A DNA stretch of 64,000 bases, from contig MU001496.1 in assembly GCA_010093485.1 (NCBI GenBank), positions 338,685 through 402,684 of the forward strand. The letters are read 5' to 3'. A model generated the notes under the pieces. It saw nothing but the letters and a program-made list of their open reading frames with translations. It did not search any database and was not told the DNA's origin. The DNA comes from Karstenula rhodostoma CBS 690.94. Taxonomy: Eukaryota; Ascomycota; Dothideomycetes; Pleosporales; Didymosphaeriaceae. Position numbers and translations under genes: made by a program. Shown here piece after piece: positions 54,461 to 64,000 of the stretch; the stretch's first letter is position 1, and each line of letters opens with the position of its first letter.

Positions 54461-55672
54461 TTAACTCTCCATTATGCTTAACCATCTTCGCTTAGAAGGT
54501 GATTCACCTTGCACGTGCAATGAATCATGCTCTAGCTCACGAAGAAATTCTTCCTGAGCAACCTTCCGCTCCTCAGACCCAAATTCCCCCCACCACTTCA
54601 AAAATTGTTCCTTGATCTCACGATGGCGCTGCTTTACTTGTTCCAGTCTCTTCTCGCCATCCGCGAATAGGGACTGGTAAGGTTCTGGTAAAACATATCT
54701 GTCGTGTTGTTCTCCTGTCCCAACCACGTGTATCGTGAATTCTTCAGGTCGCTCGAACCAGGCGTCGCAGCCTCGAGCACGACATACGAATGCCTCGTGT
54801 CGTCCATGCAAATGATATCGTTCTATAGCTGCAGTGCGAAGTACCAAAAGCGCCAGGTTCTGACGTGCAATTGCCGAACCCTGACTCCAAAGGTACTGGC
54901 ATGTTCCCACCTGCCCACGGAACGGTTTATGCGGCACGATGATGCCCGGGCCGGGATGATCTTCACATTCAACCAGTTCTTGCGTTTCGTTGCTGTCCTC
55001 TTGAGTTGTGACCCTTCGCCATAGTGTTCTTTTCACCCGGTCACCGCGCCGAAGGATTGAGACAAAGACGTTGATGTCCCGTGGGCATAGCTGGCACACT
55101 CTCCTGCATACCGTTGGCGGTGGCGAGGTAGCTGTGCCCGAACCAACCGGATGATAGAGTCCATCTTCGGTCCCACCACCTACCAGGACATATTTGGCCT
55201 GCGGAAATAGACATTGCACTCTCCGCCAAAATTTGCGAATATTTCCGTCCGTCAATGTTTCCTCGATCATCATAGCAAAATCAACATGCAAACGCTGTAT
55301 ACAGTGTAAGAAGTCGATATCATGCAGCCCATCGCTTGGATGGCCGCCCATTTCCAGCCATTCCCCTTCGACGCAGTACCAGGCCTCTGGATCGGAAAAG
55401 AAGAGCTTCGTCGCCTCAGTACGTATCAAGTGCGACGTTTGCATAAGTTGGAAGAGTGTTGGCTTGCCGCAAAGTCGTAGGACGCGCAGTTGCAGCTCTG
55501 CAGGCAACCGCGCGAACTGGTGGAAGGACACGTTTGATGGTGCAGTCGAATTCGGTTGGCGGATGTGGCATGCGAAAGGGATGCGTAGTTCTCCTTGCCA
55601 TGTGCATTCGATGCCGAAGATACCGGCGTCGATGAGCTGCTTCCAATTCCCGTACGCTACGGCGCGTACCAT
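54461..55672 (-). CDS. F-box-like protein with a possible single zinc finger
   Basis: Intronless, 403 aa. Residues about 53-92 ('FARLPAELQLRVLRLCGKPT' then 'LFQLMQTSHLIRTEATKLFF') form an F-box-like motif of a kind repeated in many Dothideomycete genomes. Near the C-terminus 'FVCRARGCDAWFERPEEFTIHV' continues to 'GTGEQH': Cys-x5-Cys and then two His residues, like a degenerate C2H2 finger ('WFERPEEFTIH'). Several Cys-rich stretches ('RRVCQLCPRDINVF') lie between. The C-terminal 90 residues are charged and likely coiled coil. The function is unknown; a substrate adaptor of an SCF ligase is possible but untested. Confidence 0.68.
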   Translation of the reverse strand: MVRAVAYGNWKQLIDAGIFGIECTWQGELRIPFACHIRQPNSTAPSNVSFHQFARLPAELQLRVLRLCGKPTLFQLMQTSHLIRTEATKLFFSDPEAWYCVEGEWLEMGGHPSDGLHDIDFLHCIQRLHVDFAMMIEETLTDGNIRKFWRRVQCLFPQAKYVLVGGGTEDGLYHPVGSGTATSPPPTVCRRVCQLCPRDINVFVSILRRGDRVKRTLWRRVTTQEDSNETQELVECEDHPGPGIIVPHKPFRGQVGTCQYLWSQGSAIARQNLALLVLRTAAIERYHLHGRHEAFVCRARGCDAWFERPEEFTIHVVGTGEQHDRYVLPEPYQSLFADGEKRLEQVKQRHREIKEQFLKWWGEFGSEERKVAQEEFLRELEHDSLHVQGESPSKRRWLSIMES

Positions 55673-56107
55673 GGTAGTGATGCGGGGATGGGCTGGAACA
55701 CTTGGGTTGGAGGTGAAGTACTATTCGAAGCTACGCCGCAACAAGGGCGGACGAGTAACGGTAAGAGATGGCCTATTAGCGAGGGCGCACGGACCACAAA
55801 GAGTAAAATCTAATTTGTATGTTAATAGCGACTGTTCACCCGCGCGAAACTGCTCTCTATTAATAGAACTCTACCTATAAAGTCGATTCTGAGTGCAGCA
55901 GTAAACCCTTCCTACACATTACGCTTGCTCCCGCCATCCAGTCTGGGCTACACTAGGGTCGGACCGAATGAGGTCCACAACGAACACCAACCGTCGAAGC
56001 CGCGTCGAGCGTAACGTGAGGAACCGGGCCGCCTAATATGCTCTGGGACATCGCGATGGTCCAAGTTGAACGGAAAAGTTATGATATATATTACATTCTT
56101 GCCAAAC
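55673..56107. other. Short intergenic region
   Basis: About 0.43 kb between two minus-strand genes. Nothing recognised. Confidence 0.5.
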
Positions 56108-58573
56108 TCACCAGGGCAAGACGGGTGACTCTTCTCTCATGAGTCTTTCCAAGAGCTCTTTTCTCGCACGTCTACTCAATAACACAGGCGGGTTCTCCTT
56201 TTCAGTCGGGGCAACAGGATCTCGCGAGCCATGGCTTGCGCCTGGCTCGGCTGATGCTGATGAAGCTGAGGGTTCCTGCCCGGGTTCGTCCAGGTCCATT
56301 AGCCCTGCAAACATTTCTTTCGCCTTCCTCGCTGCTTGCTCTGTTCTCACTTGCTCCGCTGCTATTCTTGCTTGCTCCTCGTTGAATTTGGCCGTTTCTT
56401 CGCCATGTTTACTTCGTAGAAACTCTTTCGCTTTCTGAACATCGTCTTTTCCTTTGATCTCCATCATTTTTGCATATGTTTTGCCTGAATCAAGAGCAGC
56501 CAACAGCTGATCCTGAAACCTGAGTGCCTTCTTCGCTGCGCGCTCCTGAGCTTCCAGCAAGTTCCGCTCCTTCTCATACCGTCGGTCGTACAGACCCTTC
56601 ATGGCTGATAAATACTGGCTAGAAACCTCTGGGATATGCTCCGTATCTGTCACTGTGAGATATCTTTTCGCATTCCATATCGTTTTTTGTTCCAGTTCCC
56701 TGAAGTCTGAATCCGCGCTGACCTTCATCTTCTCGAGCTTAACCGTCATTGTTTCTTTTTGATAGATGAACCTTTGCCGAGCGTGCTGGGACCACATTTG
56801 CAGTTTTCCGATATCATCTTGGATCACACGCGCAAGTCTCGATTGCCGTCGGTCTGCTTTGGCTACCATCTCGCGAGCTTTGATGGTTCCGGCATAGTAT
56901 TGGTGGAAGGGATCCTCGCCATGAATGGGTGTAGGCGTAGGCTCTTGAGGCAACCACTTCTCTTCCAGCCAATCATCGAAGTATCGAGTGCCAGCAGACT
57001 CGCGAAAAGCTGTATGAATTACAGCTCTCCAGAAGCCTGTATCTATACTAAACGTGAAACGCGTACTTTCCTTATTTGCAGTATGCGCCTCGGGGAAAGC
57101 ATATTCTAGGCAGCTTTCGAGCGCTTGTAGACCGAAATCTTCTTGTCTTGGATCGTCCTTGCGTGACTGATCATAGCAATCCTGTGCCTTGAAGAGTTCG
57201 ATTTTCCAGGTTTTTGCATCCTCTGGACCAGCAACAGCTCTGATGAGCTTGTCTGGTAACGTTCGCGTGAGAAGGATGTTTTCCTGCGCAAGAGTCGTGT
57301 GGTAAACGTAGCACACTGGATCTCTGAGAACATAAAAGACGGAGGGAGCCTGGGGCTGGGCGATGAATGGAAGTACAAACGTCTTGATGCCACCACGATC
57401 AAGACTAGAAGGAGTCCATGTCTCGATGTCGTGATCGCTAACAGGATGCGAACTTTCAGACGCCTCATGGCCCGCTTCCTGGTCTTGAGCCTGCTCGCTG
57501 GCCGATGAATGAATGAGACGACGCAAATCGAGTATCTTGACTGTGTTGTCCCCAAAGTTGAATCTGTTTTGGGTCGGGAGGAACTTACTCAGTATGTAAC
57601 GTAGAGTAGTCGTACTGACAGGGCGGTGTGATCTGAGTTCCTCACCTACCCTCGGCCGCGTATCACGTTCCGCCTCAACTGGTGCAATTGAGTCGCCCGA
57701 CGAACTTTGGTTTGTCTCCAACCTTGAGATTGAGACGTCCGGTGGTGTAGTCACATGATCCACCGAAATATTGGAACCATCTCGGCTACCTAGCGGAGCC
57801 AGTTTTGCGGGCGGTAGACATGAGATGGAGGAGTTTCCGGTGTCGGGGATGCTTCTGGAGTTGCCTGTAGGATTGACTGCGGGCGGTGTCGAAGGATGGG
57901 CAGCGCTTCCGGAAGGTAAAGGTGAATTTATCGTTCCTCTGACGCCTCCAAGGCCCGTAGAAGAGCTGTTTCTCGTTGTCTGCTCCGTGTGTCTTGCCGG
58001 TGTCTGGTTTGCATTCTCAACGACGCTGGACTCCGGCCTCTTATTGACCGAAGCCATAGGAAGGTAATACGTCTCTGCATCGTGAAATGCCTTCCGCGTC
58101 CAAGCCCGAGGGTTCGTCCCATCATTTTTTGCCGCAGATTTAATGGCTGCGACAACTTCTTTCCATGACAACTCTTCGGCGTACAACCAATGGAACTTGT
58201 CGAGATAGCGAACAATCCATTGTATGTCATCGCAGGCAAACTTTGTGAACTTATGCACGATCGCTTTTGGGGTAAGTTTCCAAGGCCCTTCCACTAAATC
58301 CAGAGCCATTCGAAGTTCGCTTTGTCCATTATCGACGGTCGACAGTAGAAGTTGTTGCCACGTGCCTGTGCACACACCCTTTATAGGCTCAGCGCATCCG
58401 CAATCAAATATATGCTCCTCCATAGCTTCTACAACTTCCGTGCGTGTTCGCTTTTTGCGAGTGGGTTGTCGCTCTTCCTGTCCTGGGTGTTGATCTGGTC
58501 CTCGCCGGGGTTGTTTTCGCGCGGCGGCGACAGAGGGCTCCTCGTCAACGCGTGATTTCCGTTTTGTCGCCAT
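56108..58573 (-). CDS. Large orphan protein with basic N-terminus and C-terminal coiled coil
   Basis: Intronless, 821 aa; the ATG at 58573 starts MATKRKSRVDEEPSVAAARK, a basic nuclear-localisation-like stretch. I do not recognise any family. Residues about 45-165 are a compact region with conserved-looking Cys/Trp/His ('HIFDCGCAEPIKGVCTGTWQ', 'ACDDIQWIVRYLDKFHWLYA'). About 170-330 is Ser/Thr/Pro-rich and disordered. About 330-560 is globular ('VFYVLRDPVCYVYHTTLAQE', 'FSIDTGFWRAVIHTAFRESA'). About 590-790 is a long, highly charged coiled coil ('EEQARIAAEQVRTEQAARKA'). Codon use is like its neighbours. It looks like a real, lineage-restricted gene. Confidence 0.65.
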   Translation of the reverse strand: MATKRKSRVDEEPSVAAARKQPRRGPDQHPGQEERQPTRKKRTRTEVVEAMEEHIFDCGCAEPIKGVCTGTWQQLLLSTVDNGQSELRMALDLVEGPWKLTPKAIVHKFTKFACDDIQWIVRYLDKFHWLYAEELSWKEVVAAIKSAAKNDGTNPRAWTRKAFHDAETYYLPMASVNKRPESSVVENANQTPARHTEQTTRNSSSTGLGGVRGTINSPLPSGSAAHPSTPPAVNPTGNSRSIPDTGNSSISCLPPAKLAPLGSRDGSNISVDHVTTPPDVSISRLETNQSSSGDSIAPVEAERDTRPRVGEELRSHRPVSTTTLRYILSKFLPTQNRFNFGDNTVKILDLRRLIHSSASEQAQDQEAGHEASESSHPVSDHDIETWTPSSLDRGGIKTFVLPFIAQPQAPSVFYVLRDPVCYVYHTTLAQENILLTRTLPDKLIRAVAGPEDAKTWKIELFKAQDCYDQSRKDDPRQEDFGLQALESCLEYAFPEAHTANKESTRFTFSIDTGFWRAVIHTAFRESAGTRYFDDWLEEKWLPQEPTPTPIHGEDPFHQYYAGTIKAREMVAKADRRQSRLARVIQDDIGKLQMWSQHARQRFIYQKETMTVKLEKMKVSADSDFRELEQKTIWNAKRYLTVTDTEHIPEVSSQYLSAMKGLYDRRYEKERNLLEAQERAAKKALRFQDQLLAALDSGKTYAKMMEIKGKDDVQKAKEFLRSKHGEETAKFNEEQARIAAEQVRTEQAARKAKEMFAGLMDLDEPGQEPSASSASAEPGASHGSRDPVAPTEKENPPVLLSRRARKELLERLMREESPVLPW

Positions 58574-58832
58574 CTCGCTATACCTGTGCTCTCGCAGGGC
58601 GCAAATCTACCATGAGATTGTCGCGACTGTCAGCGGCAGACGGAGGCGGCACAACAGTGGAGCGCAGTCGTTGGCGCCAAACGGAAGTCCCGAGGGGGTG
58701 GCTGGTGCCAAGCTCTTTAGCGTGCCTGGTGTAACACAGGCGCGTTCCCTCCAACAAGGCAACTTTTAACTTCATTATTTGAAACTATCTGGGTTTGCTC
58801 TAGGCATACACTACAACAACAACAAAAATCAA

Positions 58833-60525
58833 CTATGGCCTCCATCCCCCAGTCCTGGCTCGGAAGAGACCATCTGGGTCTACCTGCTCCTGCACTCTTT
58901 TCGCCAGCGCCCTGTTCTCCGGCTTCAGCCTGCCAAAGTAATCCTGGCGGAAGAACCCATAGTTCATAAATACAGGATTATAGCTTTCTGGAAGCGTTCC
59001 GTCCTCCTGCCAGCCTAGCACCCTCTCACGCACGCCTCCGTACGTTGCCTCCATCTTATCGGCCATTCTGTCGTAGCTCGATTGGAGGGTGAACGCATAG
59101 TTCATCTCGATGATGATTCGATGGACCGAGTCGTCCGCGTCAATCAGATCCGGGCTCCGCTTACGAGCTTCCCTGGCGATGGCTTTGGGGAATGGTTGCC
59201 ATGCGATGGACGCGACGATGCCGACCTCAAGCAGCGTGGTATCAGTGGTGTTCCTCCAGTGACTATGCAGAATCTCCATGACTTTAGCCTCGTCTTCAGC
59301 CGAGGGAATCGGGATCGTTTCTGTCGCAATGTCGACAACCTCGCCCTTCAGAACGACCCAGTTACTCAAGGCCATCAAGTCGGCGTACGTGCGTGTTCGC
59401 GTGGTATCTAGCAGCGGATTGACGTTCGTAAAATTATCGAACTTGCCTGCTGGAGGGGAAGGTCCATCGTAGAAGAGGAAAATGATCCATGAGTCCACGA
59501 GATTGAGGTTTGTCCGCTCGGCGGTCACTACAGGGTAGGGTATAAAGTCAGTGAAATGGTAAAAGATGAAGGTAATTGGGTAGAAGCAGGTGTTTTGGCT
59601 TCAGCTCGTAACCAAAGTCTGACAATTTCAGACAGTGTCAATAGCAGAAACAACCACTTTGCACTCCGGAGTTGCGTACCGATGACAGCAGCCTTGGGGT
59701 CGTCGTTATACTCGGTAAAGTCGCGCACTGCTTTCAGCAACTTCTTGTCCTTCTCTGGTGTCCGTAAATATACTAGATTGCCGCCCCATACGTTTCCTTG
59801 ACGTTGTCCTTGCAGTCTGTGCACGTTGTAAGCCGTTGTTTGCTATCCCACACTCGCATAGACACTGACCTGTAGTTCGTGACAATTCCGAAATTGTTCC
59901 CGCCACCTTTCAAGGCTTTGAAGAGATCAGGATAGTTATTCTTGTTGATGTGGCCTATAGTACCATTGGCAAACACAATTTCGTACTCAAGGACCTGGCT
60001 TGCTGCCCAACCGTACTGTGCAGACATGTAGGATAATCCACCGCCAAGCACGAGCCCACCTACTCCGGTATTGCCGATTCTACCACCAACGAACGTCCAT
60101 CCACTCCCCTGCAATTTCGCTGCAATTCCATCCAACCGGTTACCCGGTCCCACGTCAATGACACCAGTGGCTTGGTTCAGATTCGCCTGGTCAAGGTGCT
60201 CCGTGACTATCAGAGGTCCACCTTTCACACTGGAGAAGCCATTGTTGGGGTTGTGTCCGCCGCTTTTGACGGCGAACTTCTCAGTCGTGTTTGCCAGGAT
60301 CTTCACTACGGTGGATACCTCTTCTGCTGACTTGGGGAAGATGATGCAAGAGGGCAGAAGTGCTGAGCATGATGTAGACCAGTATTGTGTCTGCTCTTCG
60401 ATGTACGCGAGGTCTAGTGGGCGGGTTACATTGATGTAACGGAGGGCTTCAACGGAGGAGCAGGTATCGGCTGAGACCGTACGAGCCAAAGTGAGGATAA
60501 TTGAGGGAATGAGGACGGATAGCAT
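58833..60525 (-). CDS. Secreted berberine-bridge-type FAD-linked oxidoreductase (PCMH domain)
   Basis: Minus-strand exons 59870-60525, 59680-59816 and 58833-59527 give 495 aa. The ATG at 60525 opens a signal peptide (MLSVLIPSIILTLARTVSA). The FAD-binding PCMH domain follows: 'LLPSCIIFPKSAEEVSTVVK', 'FAVKSGGHNPNNGFSSVKGG' (the GGH histidine that usually carries covalent FAD), 'VGGRIGNTGVGGLVLGGGLS', 'LKGGGNNFGIVTNYR'. The substrate domain contains 'GNVWGGNLVYL' and ends with the BBE motif 'YNPVFMNYGFFRQDYFG'. The second covalent Cys of bicovalent enzymes is replaced ('RIGNTGVGG'), so FAD is probably singly attached. Such enzymes oxidise sugars or secondary metabolites with O2. Intron 2 (152 nt) is longer than usual. 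This is the last gene before the AT-rich tract. Confidence 0.87.
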
Positions 60526-61083
60526 TGTGGTGTCCAAATGATCGGCAATAGGTTCGGAGTCACCGTGCCAGTGTAACCCTTGGGGGAGTGAACACTACTT
60601 ATCCTTCTTCGAATCTCACGATATCGACTGCACTATCCGGATGACGTATGTCCTAGTCTTCATTCAACGGTATTATCATGCACGCAGCAGATACACGAAC
60701 ACTCCGGCATATCCAAATACTTGGCTGCTCTTGGCCTGGAGATGGCGGGCGCTTGGAATCCTCACATTGCACCAATACCGTGGGCACCCTTATCGCTAAT
60801 ATGCGCGCTCTTAGTCAAGACATAGCCCCAACTGCTTCCTGGGGAAGGCCTTGGATTTTCAGGAGTCCATACAAGTTTAGTTGTAGTACGTCTCCTAGAT
60901 CAGGATGCGGCAAACGTCATATCACTTCCTCCTTAAGCATCAGATTTGTCCTAAACGGCGCGGCACTTCGTATCTGCATACCGGGATGCTTCATCTGCGT
61001 GCACACCCGGTTTTTGGACACCTACAAAAAATGCCATTGGTCTTCCTAACCATCCTGCGGTCAATACGTACACTACAGCCAAC
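60526..61083. other. Promoter of the FAD oxidase and edge of the AT-rich tract
   Basis: About 0.56 kb of normal base composition containing no recognisable gene. Composition switches abruptly near 61083. Confidence 0.55.
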
Positions 61084-61315
61084 AAGTTTACCTAAAAGGG
61101 GTATATTTTTAATTTTTTAAATTTCCCTAAATAGTATATCCTTTTATATAGTATAGTATAGTTAAATTTCCTTATTATAGTAACTTAATATACCTATCTT
61201 AGTACCTTTAGAAAATATTATAAGTTTATATAAATTTACTTTAAATATTTAATTTATTTTTATATATTTTTAAATTTTTATAAAACTTATTTTATTTATA
61301 AGTTATAGAGCTATA

Positions 61316-61510
61316 TATATCTAGTATAATACTAATAATTAATTATTAGTACTAGAATCTAAAACTAAAACTCTACTATATATATTTATTATAATATTAA
61401 TAATTAATTATTAGTACTAGAATTTAAGATTAGAGTTTTATTATATATATCTATTATAGTACTAATAGTTAACTATTAGTACTAAAATCTAAGACTAGAA
61501 CTCTACTATA
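61316..61510. repeat. Degenerate 65-bp tandem repeat, three copies
   Basis: The block around 'TTAGTACTAG' starts at 61346, 61411 and 61476, exactly 65 bp apart (TTAGTACTAA in the last copy), and flanking sequence matches with scattered T/C and A/G differences. It lies inside the RIP-mutated tract. Confidence 0.7.
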
Positions 61511-61550
61511 TACTAGCTAGTTATATAATATTATAGTACTAACTATTAAT

Positions 61551-61646
61551 TTTATTAGAGTCTTTACTAAAGTTTTTATTAGGGTCTTTATTAAGGCCTT
61601 TATTAGGGTCTTTACTAGGGCCTTTACTAGAGTCTTTATTAGAGTC
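61551..61646. repeat. 12-bp tandem repeat, eight copies
   Basis: Eight consecutive units of the form TTTAYTARRGYY (TTTATTAGGGTC is the commonest) run without gaps; further imperfect units occur at about 61689-61724 and 61748-61782. A 12-bp period is a multiple of three, and on the minus strand the units read as four-residue repeats such as Asp-Pro-Asn-Lys, so the tract may derive from a repetitive coding region. Confidence 0.7.
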
Positions 61647-64000
61647 TTTATTATAGGTAATATCTACCTCTTTAATATTACTATAGTCTCTATTAAAGTT
61701 TTTACTAAAGTCTCTACTAGAATTTATATCTACCTCTTTAATATTTCTAAAACTTTTACTAGTATCTTTACTAGAGTTTTTAGTAAGATAATTTAATATA
61801 TTAATAAATTCTTTTTTATTAATAATATATTTCTTAGTTATACCTCTAGTATAATTATTTTTATATATTATCTTAATACTATTTAGTATATTCTCTATTT
61901 ATATATATCTCTATAGTTCTTCTAGTCTATTTATAATTTATTATAGATATTTTTATTAAGTTATATCTATATATTTCTATAATCTAATTAGTATTTATTC
62001 TATATTATTCTATAAATCCTTTATAAGGTACTCTACTATACTAAAAGTAACTTTAAAGTACCTTTTAAAAGTAATATATAAATTATAATATATATTACTT
62101 TATTATATACTTAGTATTTATATTATTATCTTATTATTAAGGATATATTAATAATACTATTATAAGTCTATTATATAAATACCTATACTTATATATAGAT
62201 TATTAATTATATACTATATAGGTACTAGTAGTAATTTAAAAGATAAGTTATAAAAATAACTATCTATATTATCTAGTTAGCCTTATAGGTATACTATTAT
62301 ATTATTTTACTATAATAGGTTTAAAGCCTATTTTTAAAATACTATATTATTTATTAAGCTAGTATAGAACTTAAAAGGGGATTTTATATTTCTCTTTATA
62401 ATTTATAGAAATTACTCTAATATCTATTATACCTAGTATATAGATAGTTTATATACCTATATATTATTAGTAATATAAAGGAGGTAATAAATTTAAGTAG
62501 TATATATATTAATAAATATAGAGTTAAGTCTATAATAGAGGTTCTTATACTTCTATATAAAATTCTTTACTAGTATAGTAATAAGCTTATACTACTTCTT
62601 AGTAATTACTAGTTATAAAACTAGCTAATATAGCTATTAGTATTTTATAAAATATTAGTAGTAATCTTTTAGTAATTTATTCTTTAGTACTATAGGGCTA
62701 TATATTAGGATTTAGTTTTATTATTCTACTAACTTCTATATTTTCTAGTATAGTATACTACTTAGTATAGTATTAACTATAATAAGAATATTCTTTTTAG
62801 AATATTTTATTATATTTACTATTTAATTTATTATAACTCTATTTAGTTTCTATAGGTAGCCCCTTATATTAAATTTCTCCCTAATCTAGATATTATAGAG
62901 TAGCTTTAAGATATTTATATATATATAGTATATAGTATTAATTAGAAAATTATATAAAAAAAATATTATTACTAGATTAAGTAAATATAACTAATAAGAT
63001 AAACTACTATTATATAAGATTATAAGTTTATTATATTAGCCTATAGTTATTACTTATATAAGAGTTCTTTTAATTTCTATATAATCTATACTATTAATTA
63101 GTATATTATATCTATTAGTATAGGGAAAGTAGTAGTACTTTTATCTAGTTCTAATTTATATATAGGTACCTTCTATTATATATAATTAATAGAATTATTT
63201 AGAATTATTTAGTTATTTTATCCTTATAATCTAGATAATAGCGGGTCTATTACTTATAACTAAGATAATATTAGCTTTTAAAATAAATATTTAATTAGTA
63301 TAAGTATCTAATATATCCCTTATACCTATATATAGAAGTCTTATTTTATTAATAAATAGCTTAAGAAATATATTTATAGCCTTATATTAAATACTTTCTA
63401 GTATAATTATTATAATTAGTATATTATCTAGCTTCTTATATATTATTAATTTAAGGTTATATATATTAAGAACTACTAGTATAACTATTATATATTTCTT
63501 TACTATAGATATTAAGCTAATACTATTAATAATTAGGTATAGAACTAGATAGTAGTAATTATAGAATAGGCTCTTCTTATACTAGTAATTAAAAAGCTCT
63601 TTATTATAGATATTAGTATATATATATCTATTTAGATTAGAAAACTCTCTACTTTTATAATATTAGAGTTCTAGCGCTTACTATAGACTATTAAACTAGT
63701 TTCTAAAATAGTTTACTATAAGTATATAAGGGAATTAGATAATAGATTAAAATAGTTTATACTACTACTCTACCTCTTTAGAATAGTAAGGCTAGTTATA
63801 AAAGCTATATATTTTATTATTATAATATTATTCTATATATACTATATAGCCCTAGAAGTAGTAGTTAAAGTAGGTTATCTTTATAGTATTAATAAGCGCT
63901 TAATTTCTAAGAATAGCCTTTATTAACTCTTTAATATTTATATTATATTATTCCTAGATTATTCTATATAATACCCTCTATTATAGATAAAAATAACTTA

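Larger units (their letters stand above)
61084..64000. other. AT-rich, RIP-saturated isochore (no genes)
   Basis: Reading every line from 61084 to the end, I find no CA and no TG dinucleotide, while TA is extremely common and only three CG remain (63241-63243, 63674-63676 and 63896-63898 areas). Complete loss of CpA/TpG with gain of TpA is the expected result of repeat-induced point mutation on both strands. Stops occur in all frames and no open reading frame of useful size exists. It is probably a mutated transposable element or repeat family; the original element cannot be identified. Continuation beyond the window is expected. Confidence 0.88.

Noticed and set aside
61084..64000. Possible mitochondrial DNA insertion or telomere
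   Set aside because: Complete absence of CpA/TpG is not a property of mitochondrial DNA, and no TTAGGG-type array is present; RIP explains the composition better.
1..64000. CRISPR arrays, bacterial operons or phage genes
   Set aside because: The window has spliced eukaryotic genes throughout; no spaced direct-repeat arrays were seen outside the small minisatellites listed.

Overview
The window is nuclear DNA of a filamentous ascomycete, most likely a Dothideomycete (an inference from gene families and style; no marker gene fixes the species). The evidence is intron-bearing genes with short spliceosomal introns (mostly 45-60 nt, GT-AG, CTAAC/CTGAC-like branch sites), a fungal cAMP-receptor-like GPCR, an NRPS-like A-T-R-R enzyme, a pectate lyase, and an AT-rich tract with the dinucleotide signature of repeat-induced point mutation (RIP). 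Exon chains below were assembled by hand: I followed reading phase across donor and acceptor sites and checked that each chain stays open.

Region 1 (1-15.8 kb) is conserved housekeeping DNA: a truncated PI-PLC-X-like gene at the left edge, an Hst3/Hst4-type sirtuin, Mediator subunit MED16, the translational ATPase OLA1, a PPPDE-fold peptidase, mitochondrial ribosomal protein uS11m, the import motor subunit TIM44 and a membrane-anchored hotdog thioesterase. Three of these concern mitochondria.

Region 2 (16-41.7 kb) mixes conserved trafficking and signalling genes with poorly known ones: an orphan protein, a GNAT acetyltransferase, a 95-residue secreted protein with ten cysteines, an F-box-like protein, the sorting nexin MDM1, a cAMP-receptor-like GPCR, the Ypt6 exchange-factor subunit RIC1, a regulator with a fungal transcription-factor domain, a broken glyoxalase-like gene, a T5orf172/GIY-YIG protein, and a TPR-SET methyltransferase.

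Region 3 (42-60.5 kb) is accessory and metabolic: a secreted PL3 pectate lyase, a decayed GMC oxidoreductase (nonsense codon, frameshift and internal deletion), a 1302-residue A-T-R-R enzyme matching the fungal glycine betaine reductase architecture (betaine to choline), an FAD monooxygenase, an F-box/zinc-finger-like protein, an 821-residue orphan and a secreted berberine-bridge-type FAD oxidase. Three flavoenzyme loci lie within 16 kb; whether they form a pathway is unknown.

Region 4 (61.08-64 kb) is a gene-free AT-rich isochore. By direct reading it contains no CpA or TpG dinucleotide from 61084 to the end, although a few CpG remain, and it holds degenerate 65-bp and 12-bp tandem repeats. 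This looks like a RIP-saturated repeat. The border with normal DNA is abrupt, about 0.5 kb beyond the FAD oxidase start.
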